From Myoxocephalus aenaeus (lineage: Eukaryota > Chordata > Actinopteri > Perciformes > Cottidae), in contig JBAMJR010000100.1 in the NCBI GenBank assembly GCA_038501785.1, positions 4,557,001 through 4,621,000 on the forward strand: 64,000 nt of DNA, read 5' to 3'. Position 1 is the first letter of the stretch, and each line of letters starts with the position of its first letter. Shown here in pieces: positions 34,999 through 47,910 of this stretch. The notes under the pieces were generated by a model. It had not been told where the DNA came from. It saw only the letters and a list, made by a program, of their open reading frames with translations, and made no database searches. Both the position numbers and the translations under genes were made by a program.

Positions 34999-35154
34999 AG
35001 CATGTTAACTAGGTTATGGATGTCTTCTGTTCCCTCGTGCTCTGGCCTGCTGACACACACCAGCCCACATACATACATGTGTTGCAGCCTGAAGTCACAC
35101 ACTTATTGACAGAAACACAAACAGGAATATTACTGCAATGCTTAATGCTCAGAG

Positions 35155-37632
35155 GTGGATGATGGATGGATGGATGATGGATGGATGTGTGGGTGGATGG
35201 ATGGCTGACTGGCTGGATGGGTGGATGCATGTGTGGATGGATGGATGGATGGATGAAGGATGGATGGATGGATAGGTGGATGGATGCATGAGTGGATGGA
35301 TGGATAGGTACATGTATGTGTGGATGGATGGATGTGTGGATGGATGGATGAATGGATGGATGGATGGATGGAAAGGTGGATCGGTGGATGGATAGATGCA
35401 TGCATGTGTGGATGGGTGGATGGATAGGTGGATGGATGGATGTGTGGTTGGATGCATGTGTGGATGGATGTATGGATGCATGTGTGGATGGATGTGTGGA
35501 TGGATGTGTGGATTATGTGTGGATGTGTAGATGGATGCATGTGTGGATGCATGTGTGGATTATGTGTGGATGGGTGGATGGATGTGTGGATGGATGCATG
35601 TGTGGATGGGTGGATGTGTGGATGGATGCATGTGTGGATGGATGTGTAGATGGGTGGATGTGTGGATGTTTGGATGGATGCATGTGTGGATGGGTGGATG
35701 TGTGGATGGATGCATGTGTGGATGGATGTGTAGATGGGTGGATGGATGCATGTGTAGATGGATGTGTGGATGGATGCATGTGTAGATGGATGTGTGGATG
35801 GGTGGATGTGTGGATGGATGCATGTGTGGATGGATGTGTGGATGATGCATGTGTGGATGGATGTGTGGATGGGTGGATGTGTGGATGGATGCATGTGTGG
35901 ATGGATGTGTGGATGGGTGGATGTGTGGATGGATGCATGTGTGGATGGATGTGTGGATGATGCATGTGTGGATGGATGTGTGGATAGGTGGATGGATGGA
36001 TGTGTGGTTGGATGCATGTGTGGATGGATGTATGGATGCATGTGTGGATGGATGTATGGATGATGCATGTGTGGATGGATGTGTGGATGGGTGGATGTGT
36101 GGATGGATGCATGTGTGGATGGATGTGTGGATGATGCATGTGTGGATGGATGTGTGGATGGATGTGTGGATGGATGTGTGGATTATGTGTGGATGGGTGG
36201 ATGTGTGGATGATGCATGTGTGGATGCATGTGTGGATGGATGTGTGGATGGATGCATGTGTGGATGGATGTGTGGATGCATGTGTGGATGGATGTGTGGA
36301 TGGGTGGATGTGTGGATGGATGCATGTGTGGATGGATGTGTGGATGGGTGGATGTGTGGATGGATGCATGTGTGGATGGATGTGTGGATGGATGTGTGGA
36401 TGGATGTGTGGATGGATGTGTGGATGGGTGGATGTGTGGATGATGCATGTGTGGATGCATGTGTGGATGGATGTGTGGATGGATGCATGTGTGGATGGAT
36501 GTGTGGATGCATGTGTGGATGGATGTGTGGATGGATGCATGAGTGGATGGATGGGTAGGTAAATGTATGTGTGGATGGATGGATGTGTGGATGGATGGAT
36601 GGATGGATGGATGGATGGATGGATGGAAAGGTGGATGGATGGATGCATGCATGTGTGGATGGATGGCTGGATAGGTGGATGGATGGATGTGTGGTTGGAT
36701 GCATGTGTGGATGGATGTATGGATGCATGTGTGGATGGATGTATGGATGCATGTGTGGATGGATGTGTGGATGCATGTGTGGATGGATGTGTGGATGGAT
36801 GCATGTGTGGATGGATGTGTGGATGGGTGGATGTGTGGATGGATGTGTGGATGGATGTGTGGATGGATGTGTCGATGGGTGGATGTGTGGATGGATGCAT
36901 GTGTAGATGGATGTGTGGATGGATGCATGTGTGGATGGATGTGTGGATGGGTGGATGGATGTGTGGATGGATGCATGTGTGGATGGGTGGATGTGTGGAT
37001 GGATGCATGTGTGGATGGGTGTGTAGATGGGTGGATGTGTGGATGGATGTGTGGATTCATGTGTGGATGCATGTGTGGATGGATGTGTGGATGGATGCAT
37101 GTGTGGATGCATGTGTGGATGCATGTGTGGATGGGTGGATGTGTGGATGGATGTGTGGATGGGTGTGTGGATGGGTGGATGTGTGGATGGATGTGTGGAT
37201 GGGTGGATGTGTGGATTGATGCATGTGTGGATGGATGTGTGGATGGATGCATGTGTGGATGGGTGTGTAGATTGGTGGATGTGTGGATGTTTGGATGGAT
37301 GCATGTGTGGATGGGTGGATGTGTGGATGGATGTGTAGATGGGTGGATGTGTGGATGGATGCATGTGTAGATGGATGTGTGGATGTGTGGATGTGTGGAT
37401 GGATGCATGTGTAGATGGATGTGTGGATGGGTGGATGTGTGGATGGATGCATGTGTAGGTGGATGTGTGGATGGGTGGATGTGTGGATGGATGCATGTGT
37501 AGATGGATGTGTGGATGGGTGGATGTGTGGATGGATGCATGTGTAGGTGGATGTGTGGATGGGTGGATGTGTGGATGGATGCATGTGTGGGTGGATGTGT
37601 GGATGGGTGGATGTAAGGATGTGTGGATGGAT
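35155..37632. repeat. 2.5-kb GGAT-type minisatellite
   Basis: Composed almost entirely of GGAT, GTGT and GCAT words, in recurring blocks such as GATGCATGTGTGGATG. The unit is degenerate with a four-base base period. A block of about 200 bp at 35,290-35,490 recurs at 36,541-36,740. The marker GTGTGGTTGGATGCATG appears at about 35,440, 36,000 and 36,690. Minus-strand frames of up to 710 codons (HPSTHPPIHTSIHTC) and plus-strand frames of up to 241 codons exist only because the units lack stops. Confidence 0.97.
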
Positions 37633-38574
<942 letters not shown>

Positions 38575-38919
38575 GCGCGAGGGCCCGACTCAGAGCGAGG
38601 CCAGACTCAGACCGAGGGCCCGACTCAGATCGAGGACCCGATTCAGAGCGAGGACCCAACTATGAGCGAGGGCCCGACTCAGAGCGAGGGCCCGACTCAG
38701 AGCGAGGGCCCGATTCAGAGCGAGGCCCGATTCAGAGCGAGGCCCGATTCAGAGCGAGGACCCGATTCAGATCGAGGGTCCGACTTAGAGCGAGGGCCCG
38801 ATTCAGATCGAGGGCCCGACTCAGAGCGGGGGCCGATTCTGAGCGAGGGCCCGATTCAGAGCGAGGACCCGATTCAGATCGAGGGTCCGACTCAGAGCGA
38901 GGGCCCGATTCAGATCGAG
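38575..38919. repeat. 18-bp minisatellite (~19 copies)
   Basis: Units of GACTCAGAGCGAGGGCCC with ACTC/ATTC, AGAGCG/AGATCG and GGGCCC/GGACCC variants. The unit length is divisible by three, giving a plus-strand frame (SEGPTQ repeats) from 38,662 to 38,937. I regard it as non-genic. The array keeps many CpGs. Confidence 0.95.
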
Positions 38920-39554
38920 TTGCCAGAGAACCACTGACGACACTATCGGAGCTGCAGACCGTCTAGACTGACGGTCTTGTTTCCAGGACCATGAACACGG
39001 ACAAAAGTAATTGACCTGAGTGCATTCACGTCAGCTGGATGGATGAATGGATGCATATGGATGAATGGATGCATATGGATGTATGCATGTGCAGATGAAT
39101 GGTTCAAAGCTCACATGTTTATTTTTGTGCAGTAGCACAATTCATATGTGCAATTCCAACGCAGGCTTTCACAGTTATAAAAATAATTTGCTTCCAACAT
39201 GAACTGAATGGTGACTATTAAGATTATAAATATTTAATATATATATATATATATAGTTTTTATTCTTTTCTTTTAAGTGTCTTTAATATCCTTACCTGCA
39301 GGGGAAATCAGTTTATGTCTAAGTCTTGAACACTTTATTTAACGTGAACTGCCTAAATAAAGGCGAACCCTGTGGCCACAGAGGCTAAAAGCAGCGTCAC
39401 CGTCACTCTTTGTTCTCTCTACAGATAAAAGAGACGAGGCTCCAGTGAAGAAGCCATTAGTTTAAAGTTATACACGATGTCTTTTTGTATGATTTTGTGA
39501 GACGGAGGTGTGAGCATGCAAACTCTGTTGAAGTCTTAAGCACAAGCTGTTAAA
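38920..39554. other. Unique sequence with short simple repeats
   Basis: GGATGAATGGATGCATAT is repeated twice at about 39,041-39,080, and a short (AT)n lies at 39,238-39,255. No gene is recognised. Confidence 0.45.
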
Positions 39555-40060
39555 AAGAAGTGGACGTAGTCGCCGTGACATCAGCCGTTGGTTGGTGGAC
39601 TGCGGGAATAAAAGCTTTGTGACATGAAGCATACTTCTATACAACCAGAGGAGTCGCCCCCTGGTGGTCAGGAGAGAGAACGCAGCTTTAACACATTAAT
39701 CATATACTTCTATACAACCAGAGAAGTTGACCCCTGGTGGTCAGGAGAGAGAATGCAGCTTTAACACATGAAGCATAGACTTCTATACAACCAGAGGAGT
39801 CACCCCCTGGTGGTCAGGAGAAAGAATGCAGCTTTAACACATGAAGCATATACTTCTATACAACCAGAGGAGTTGCCCCCTGGTGGTCAGGAGAGAGAAT
39901 GCAGCTTTAACACATGAAGCATAGACTTCTATACAACCAGATGAGTCACCCCCTGGTGGTCAGGAGAGAGAATGCAGCTTTAACACATGAAGCATAGACT
40001 TCTATACAACCAGAGGAGTTGCCCCCTGGTGGTCAGGAGAGAGAATGCAGCTCCAGAGCA
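39555..40060 (-). repeat. 73-bp array with CTCF-like cores, cluster 2 (6 units, reverse)
   Basis: Six reverse-oriented cores (GTYRCCCCCTGGTGG type) start at 39,653, 39,726, 39,799, 39,872, 39,945 and 40,018, exactly 73 bp apart. On the minus strand they read GGGGGCGAC (1), GGGGGTGAC (2), GGGGGCAAC (2) and GGGGTCAAC (1). The upstream flank GTGACATCAGCCGTTGGTT resembles the repeat fragment at 5.6 kb. The TTCTATACAACCAGAGGAGT linker is the complement of that in the other clusters. Confidence 0.9.
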
Positions 40061-40512
40061 GAAACATGAGGTGTCAAGAGTAGAAAGAATGTTATGAACT
40101 GATAGTTCTGCAGAATCTTGTGTTCTATTGTATTTCCTTCAAGCGTTTCCTCCATACGGTTCATCTGCAGTCTGGTGCGTTTGCAGTGTTTCTGCGTCTT
40201 CAGGTGGCTGACGGAGGGTCAGGTGTTTGAATGATGGGTGGAAGGATGGATGGGTGTGTGAGGTGAGCGGTTGATGGATGGATCGGTGGCTTGTGGAAAA
40301 ATAGGATAAAGAGTAAATTCACCTCGCGCCGAGTGACTGGTGACCCGGCGACGCACACCTGACCTGTGTGCGATACGGCTTCTGACTGGCACCTCAGTGA
40401 TGTGTGTCATGTTGGACTCGGCGTGTGCGCACAGAGGCTTCTGTGTGTGTTTTCCTTGTGACCAAGAGGGTGTGGGCTATTTCCTGGTACAAATGTTCTC
40501 CAGGGGGTCATG
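40061..40512. other. Unique sequence, no gene recognised
   Basis: Single-copy sequence with no recognised exon or RNA gene. Confidence 0.45.
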
Positions 40513-40819
40513 TACCGTAAACGTTGGGTTACAAGCCGCTCCTACGGCCGGTCAGTGTCCCCGCTGTAGCAAGCTAGTAGCTAGCGCTGCTGCTAGCTAG
40601 CGCTGCTGCCGCTACCGCCCGCGTCCCCTCTGCCCGTGCCAGTCGGGTGTCGAGCCTGGTCCCGCTACCTTCGGTGGTTTTCGGGAAGTTAGCAGAGAGC
40701 TAGCGGAAGTTAGCGGGGAAGTAACGGAGCGCTAGCAGAAGCCCCAGCTGGCTACAGCGGGGAGCTAACGGGGACACTGACCGAAGGTAGTAGCGGCTCG
40801 TAACCTGACTTTTACAGTA
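40513..40819 (+). mobile_element. GC-rich MITE with TA target site, copy 3
   Basis: Begins TACCGTAAACGTTGGGTTAC and ends GTAACCTGACTTTTACAGTA. The interior (CAGTCGGGTGTCGAGCC, CCCGCTACCTTCGGTGG, GGACACTGACCGAAGGTAG) is colinear with copy 2. Both ends carry point changes, so it is older than the 57.3-kb copy. Confidence 0.88.
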
Positions 40820-42890
40820 GTTGGAAAGCCAACGTAAAACATATCAATCTGAGCTTGTGCTGGTTGAACTGGTTGGGAAGATTAATTAGACATTGCAATG
40901 AAAAAATATATATATATATATAATATCTGATCTGATATACTGATTTACTGATATGTCTTTCAAATCAACAATTAAGGGTCATCTGATGAACATGATCGCA
41001 ACCCTATTAGTGTAGATAGGTTAGGATTTTATTGATACTATCGATACTGCTTATTGATTTGGTTCTTTATTGATACTCTTATCGGTTCTTTATTAGTATT
41101 TTGTGAGAAAAAAAGACAATTCATTAAGAAAAAAATCAACATTGCTTTACTATTCTTGAGCAGCAATACAAGAAGTTCCCAAATCTATCAAACACATTCA
41201 CAGCTAAACAATAAGCTCAGTGGTTATTTTTCATTTATCATCTTTTCCTTAATAGCTAACTCCGTATGGCTGATGTTGCAGTGAACGAAGACGCAGTCGA
41301 AAACTGCATTTCTGCACATTTGTGTTCTTGGTCAAAAGCGCCTTTTGTTTAGTAAAATGAGGAAGAAGGTTTGTGCATCAACGTTGTGAAACGGTCGCGG
41401 TATCAAGCATCAAGCGTCGCTGTTTGACGCCTCAGGATTGAGAACCAGACATGTGACATCACCATTTTGCATGAGTCGTCGTTGTCATTTTGTTGCTCAC
41501 CTGGGCGGAAAATATGCAAATGTTAGCATCTGCCAGACTGTGTGGAGGGAAAAAAACATAGAAAACAGATGTGTCATCAACATTTCATAAAAACATGTTT
41601 TTCCTCCCGTTAGCACAGCTCTCACCTTCCTTTACGACCAAGAAGAGCCAGAATATGAACTCAAAAGATTATGACTGAGAGATGCTTTCTAGCCAACCGT
41701 GTGACATACAATGAAGTAAGAATACTTCTGCTGAAAACGAGTCCTAGTACAAGTACACAAAGCATCCTTATACATGTGTGCACCTCTGCAGCAAAATGGC
41801 GGCTGTCTTTACTTTTGAAGAAAGAGAAAATACAGAAGAAAAGGTTTTTATTTTTGTTTTATTTATTTTGTTGTTTTTGTTTTTTTCTTGTCTAGTTTGA
41901 GGTAACGTGTAAATTGTATAAACTTAAAATAAAATGAAAAAAAAAGAAAGAAAAAGTTTGTCACAAATCAGCTTTAGAGTAAAAGCAAAGCATCCATGAA
42001 TATTGAATTAAGTCTTTATCACAGTCAAATCAAGGGAGGGTCCAATTAACAATTATACCTGAAGGTGTCCAATCAAAGAATTAAAAAAGATATACTTCAC
42101 TAAAATGTAGCATTTCACTGTCACTTCAATAACAACATTCTCTTCTGATTTCCTGTAACACGTGTATAAGAGCCACACATTGTATGGAAAACAAGAAATA
42201 CAAATATGGTGGGGTAGATTTTGGGTTCATGGAGGAACAGAAGGAAATGCATGTGGATAAATCCGAGGGAAAGTGAGGGTCTCTGAGGGGTTCAGGGGTC
42301 GCAGTAATTGGCGGTTGCTTTATATCCCTCCTCCCTTCGCTCGGCAGGCGTCCCTGAACTCACGCTGAGGAAACAAAGAGAAAGGTCCTGTGTGTTTTTT
42401 TGGCTCGACAAAGACGGAAATGTAACACTTGAGTCCGTTGAATAATGAAACCGTTCATCAACAAATGCTTCCAGGCGCCGAAGCGTCTCCCCACTTGGAC
42501 TTTGAGGAACGCTGAGACTCTTCAGTTCTTCTGAAGAGTCTTTGCTGCTGCCGGGTGTTTTGTTTTTCAGAGTTCTTAGATCAGAGTCTCCCTAACTGAG
42601 TCCTCGTGGCTTCCTTTATGAAACGTCTTTTTGAATCCATACTGTCGAGTATTAGTCGTTCTCTCCAACACTATAATCCTAAAGATTGTTCACATTACAT
42701 TCTGAACGTTCGAGTTCCCTTAGCGCCAACATCACAACAACATGCCTCATGTAAACTAAAAGAAACAGAATGACATTTGCAGTATTGCACTTTGTATTTT
42801 CAGCCCAAACTCTCCTTTAGTAAAACTCGTATGAACGCCAAGCATCTCGCAAAAGTCTAAAACAGGGTTTCACACATGTTTTTCCTGGTT
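40820..42890. other. Unique and old-repeat sequence, no gene recognised
   Basis: A short (AT)n lies at 40,906-40,922. Sequence around 41,030-41,100 repeats TTATTGATACT/TATCGGTTCTTTAT words and may be a decayed DNA element. A LINE-type 3' tail lies at 41,860-41,950. The remainder is single-copy. Confidence 0.4.
41860..41950 (+). mobile_element. LINE-like 3' tail
   Basis: TTTGAGGTAACGTGTAAATT followed by GTATAAACTTAAAATAAAAT matches the segment at 56.54-56.59 kb, which has GTGAGGTAATGTGTAACTTG and AAAACTTAAAATAAAAT. Both end in A-rich sequence. This is consistent with a shared non-LTR retrotransposon terminus. Confidence 0.5.
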
Positions 42891-43565
42891 GTATAGAAGT
42901 ATATGCTTCATGTGCTAAAGCTGCATTCTCTCTCCTGACCACCAGGGGGTGACTCCTCTGGTTGTATAGAAGTATATGCTTCATGTGTTAAAGCTGCATT
43001 CTCTCTCCTGACCACCAGGGGGTGACTCCTCTGGTTGTATATAAGTATATGGTTCATGTGTTAAAGCTGCATTCTCTCTCCTGACCACCAGGGGGTGACT
43101 CCTCTGGTTGTATAGAAGTATATGCTTCATGTGTTAAAGCTGCATTCTCTCTCCTGACCACCAGGGGGTGACTCCTCTGGTTGTATAGAAGTATATGCTT
43201 CATGTGTTAAAGCTGCATTCTCTCTCCTGACCACCAGGGGGTGACTCCTCTGGTTGTATAGAAGTATATGCTTCATGTGTTAAAGCTGCATTCTCTCTCC
43301 TGACCACCAGGGGGTGACTCCTCTGGTTGTATAGAAGTATATGCTTCATGTGTTAAAGCTGCATCCTCTCTCCTGACCACCAGGGGGTGACTCCTCTGGT
43401 TGTATAGAAGTATATGCTTCATGTGTTAAAGCTGCATTCTCTCTCCTGACCACCAGGGGGCGACTCCTCTGGTTGTATAGAAGTATATGCTTCATGTGCT
43501 AAAGCTGCATTTTCTCTCCTGACCACCAGGGGGCGACTCCTCTGGTTGTATAGAAGTCAATGCGT
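42891..43565 (+). repeat. 73-bp array with CTCF-like cores, cluster 3 (9 units)
   Basis: Nine forward cores start at 42,939, 43,012, 43,085, 43,158, 43,231, 43,304, 43,377, 43,450 and 43,523, all exactly 73 bp apart. The first seven are CCACCAGGGGGTGAC and the last two CCACCAGGGGGCGAC. The linker is nearly invariant (GGTTGTATAGAAGTATATGC, TTCATGTGTTAAAGCTGCAT). This is the longest and most homogeneous cluster. Confidence 0.93.
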
Positions 43566-44162
43566 CATCCTTTATATATTTGTCGGTTTTACGCCTCATT
43601 TATGAAACATTCGTTCATGTTAATGCACTTTAATCTCTGCTTGTGTTGACGTTGTTTGTTTGCTTTTCAATTATTTACCGAATTAATGTGACTGTAAAAC
43701 GTCATTTTCCGAGATAATAAAATATCTTAATAGATTAAAAGTGTATGATAACGCATGCGTATCTCTGCTGTTTGTTTAAGTGGATTATAGAACATGATTG
43801 CTAATGTTTCTCATGGTGTCATCATCTGCTTCCTGTGCATCACGCTGTGCTTAAGCTAACGTCTTAGCAGCTTTCTGATGAGCCTCTTGAGTCTGAATCC
43901 ACTGCTTCCTTGTTTATGACGCTTCTTTCTATTGGTTCATAAATCTGTCCGTTTGTGCTGTTGAGTCCCCGACGTCGTCCGGTCGTGTCGTGTTTGGTCG
44001 GCGGTTCGGTTCTCAGCCCAGAAACAATCGCTGCGTTGTGGTCGTCCTCCGAGAATAAAATCTGTGAGGCTCCAAGAAGCCGAACACGTTTCACTTCAAT
44101 CTTCATCTTCACCGCTCATCGTGTTCGTCTCACAACAGACACACAACAGCACTGACTCTGTG
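43566..44162. other. Unique sequence, no gene recognised
   Basis: Single-copy sequence between the CTCF-like array and the 14-bp minisatellite. No exon is recognised. Confidence 0.45.
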
Positions 44163-45281
44163 GTGTGTTTGTGTTGTGTAGTCTGTGTTGAGCAGTTTGT
44201 GTTGTGTAGTTTGTGTTGTGTAGTTTGTGTTGTACAGTTTGTGTTGTGTAGTCTGTGTTGTGTAGTTTGTGTCGTGCAGTTTGTGTCGTGCAGTTTGTGT
44301 CGTGTAGTTTGTGTTGTGCACTTTGTGTTGTGCAGTTTGTGTTGTGCACTTTGTGTTGTGTAGTTTGTGTTGTGTAGTTTGTGTTGTGCAGTTTGTGTTG
44401 TGCAGTTTGTGTCGTGCAGTTTGTGTTGTGCAGTTTGTGTCGTGTAGTTTGTGTCGTGTAGTTTGTGTCGTGCAGTTTGTGTCGTGTAGTTTGTGTCGTG
44501 CAGTTTGTGTCGTGCAGTTTGTGTTGTGTAGTCTGTGTTGTGCAGTGTGTGTCGTGTAGTTTGTGTCGTGTAGTTTGTGTCGTGCAGTTTGTGTCGTGTA
44601 GTTTGTGTCGTGTAGTTTGTGTCGTGCAGTTTGTGTCGTGCAGTTTGTGTCGTGCAGTTTGTGTCGTGCAGTTTGTGTCGTGCACTTTGTGTTGTGTAGT
44701 TTGTGTTGTGTAGTTTGTGTTGTGCAGTTTGTGTTGTGCAGTTTGTGTCGTGCAGTTTGTGTCGTGTAGTTTGTGTCGTGCAGTTTGTGTTGTGCAGTTT
44801 GTGTTGTGCAGTCTGTGTTGTGCAGTTTGTGTCGTGTAGTTTGTGTCGTGTAGTTTGTGTTGTGTAGTCTGTGTTGTGCAGTGTGTGTCGTGTAGTTTGT
44901 GTCGTGCAGTCTGTGTCGTGTAGTTTGTGTCGTGCAGTTTGTGTCGTGCAGTTTGTGTCGTGCAGTTTGTGTCGTGTAGTTTGTGTTGTGCAGTTTGTAT
45001 TGTGCAGTTTGTGTTGTGCAGTTTGTGTTGTGTAGTTTGTGTTGTGCACTTTGTGTTGTGCACTTTGTGTCGTGTAGTTTGTGTCGTGCAGTTTGTGTTG
45101 TGCAGTTTGTGTCGTGTAGTTTGTGTCGTGTAGTTTGTGTCGTGTAGTTTGTGTCGTGTAGTTTGTGTCGTGCAGTTTGTGTTGTGCACTTTGTGTTGAG
45201 CACTTTGTGTTGTGTAGTTTGTGTTGTGTAGTTTCTGTTGTGCAGTTTGTATTGTACAGTTTGTGTTGTGCAGTTTGTGTT
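44163..45281. repeat. 14-bp minisatellite (~80 copies)
   Basis: Units of GTTTGTGTCGTGTA with GTCGTG/GTTGTG and GTGTAG/GTGCAG variants. The first is a CpG/TpG change. All three minus-strand frames are open for 350-480 codons (HKLHDTNYTTQTAR) because 14 is not a multiple of three and the unit has no minus-strand stop. Confidence 0.97.
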
Positions 45282-45344
45282 CCAATGAAGAAACCAAGCG
45301 TGTGAAATGTATTAACACTCCTGGCGTCAAGATCCCGTTGAATT

Positions 45345-45462
<118 letters not shown>

Positions 45463-45578
45463 GGTGTACACACACAAACAGCACCCTGAGATTATGCAAC
45501 GTGGGCACAACAAACACACAAACACATACACACACACATTAACTACTCCGGTTTAATAATCATCAAAAACTGCAATGT

Positions 45579-45579
<1 letters not shown>

Positions 45580-45655
<76 letters not shown>
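45580..45655. repeat. Long (GT)n microsatellite
   Basis: A GT tract of about 38 dinucleotides, inverted relative to the CA tracts on both sides. Confidence 0.98.
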
Positions 45656-45657
<2 letters not shown>

Positions 45658-45758
45658 ACCTGTAATCAAAGCCTCCACAGCAGATCTGAACTGACAGTAG
45701 AGCCTCCCAGCAGCAGCTTCAGTCTCACGACACAGTGAGAACGAGAGGCCAATATGTT

Positions 45759-46640
<882 letters not shown>

Positions 46641-46998
46641 GTAATAGGAGACATGCGGAGCACCAGTCCCTAAGTCCACTCACCTACGACCTTGGAACGA
46701 CCTACCTGAGGAGATTTGCAGAATCAATAACTTCTTTTAAATCACTTCTGAAAACCCATTTTTATAGAATGGCGTCGTCCTTTTATGTCATTTTATCTCG
46801 TGATTTTGTTTCCCTGTTTTTATTTGTTTATTTGATGTATTTTTTTTTGTTTTCTATTCCGTTTGCTCTTTTTGGTTATTTGTTTGTTTTGTTGTATTCA
46901 TTACCTTCATGGTATGGTATTGACGTTATGTATTTTGCTTCTCTCTAGAGCACTTTGTAAACTTTGTTTAAAGGTGCTATATAAATAAAGTTATTCAA
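46641..46998 (+). pseudogene. LINE-2-like 3' end with ORF2 C-terminal remnant
   Basis: At about 46,693 one frame reads WNDLPEEICR. A neighbouring frame continues SITSFKSLLKTHFYRM. Together they resemble the C-terminal tail of L2-type ORF2 proteins (W-N-x-L-P-x-x-I-R, then S-F-K-x-x-L-K-T-H). A frameshift separates the two halves. The 3' part is T-rich and ends GTGCTATATAAATAAAG, a typical L2 3' terminus. Reverse transcriptase and endonuclease domains are absent, so this is a 5'-truncated dead copy. Confidence 0.7.
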
Positions 46999-47652
46999 TA
47001 CATGGAGAAGGTGCAGGTGAATGGACACAGCAGGAAACAATCAGGGACAAGGCAGACAATCAGGAAGTGCGCCGACACAGAGGACACAAACGACACGGAT
47101 TTCAAAATAAAACAGGAAACAACCCAAAACCGGGACAAAAAAAAAACACCAACGATCACACCTCCTGGTGTCGTATCGGCTAAACTATTTGGGTTCCGCC
47201 TAACGATGTTTTCTGCAGATTATGAGACATTCGTACTTTCTAATGTCATCCACAATGACCCGTATCGCGTCAGGAGCCGGTCGCTCGCTGTTAGTAAACA
47301 CGGAACTGATTTTTCACGTTCTGCTTTTTTTGCCGTTAAAAAGAAAAGTACACTCATAAAAAAACTAAACTGGACCATTAGATTCAACTAATCCCCTCTA
47401 GTTATTAAATGCTCAAACTCTCTGTTACTCTCCTTAAAACAAGCAGCCATGATAAAAAACCTAAAGAAACATCCCCATTAGCGGCGTAATAGACCTGCCA
47501 GCTGTAAAACACCATTTGGCTTCGTCCGCTTCGGCCTGCGTTCGCTCAGCGTCTGTCAAGAATTATTCAGTTCAAAACGTGCTTATTATCAACCATTAGA
47601 GTGAAGAACGGGCTCGCCAAAGCGTCGCGGATAAAGATCACCTCTCTTGTAG

Positions 47653-47653
<1 letters not shown>
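46999..47653. other. Unique sequence, no gene recognised
   Basis: No exon is recognised. The part 47,470-47,640 is repeat-free and moderately CpG-rich with homeobox-type words (AGAATTATTCAG), a weak candidate for conserved non-coding DNA. Confidence 0.4.

Positions 47654-47696
<43 letters not shown>
47654..47696. repeat. (GT)n-(GA)n microsatellite
   Basis: A GT tract of about 17 dinucleotides passing into a short GA run. Confidence 0.95.
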
Positions 47697-47810
47697 TCTG
47701 GGCTGCTGTGAAATCAGTGTGTAATCAGTTTTTCACACCAGTATCAGCTGTATATGTGGAGGTTAATAGAGTTATTGTGGAGATACGGATAACAAATTAA
47801 TTTACTCTGC

Positions 47811-47837
47811 CACACACACACACACACACACACACAC
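47811..47837. repeat. (CA)n microsatellite
   Basis: A CA tract of about 13 dinucleotides directly abutting a fragment of the 73-bp repeat family. Confidence 0.95.
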
Positions 47838-47910
47838 TGGTTGTATAGAAGTCTATAGAAAATGGCTCTTCTTCTCACTTGATTTATTCCCTCAGTAAAC
47901 ACAGCACCCT
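47836..47910 (+). repeat. 73-bp repeat family, tail fragment without a CTCF-like core
   Basis: CTGGTTGTATAGAAGTCTAT, then AATGGCTCTTCTTCTC and ATTTATTCCCTCAGTAAACA, match the unit end and tail at 24.6-24.68 kb. The copy starts after the CTCF-like core, so it would carry no site. Confidence 0.75.
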
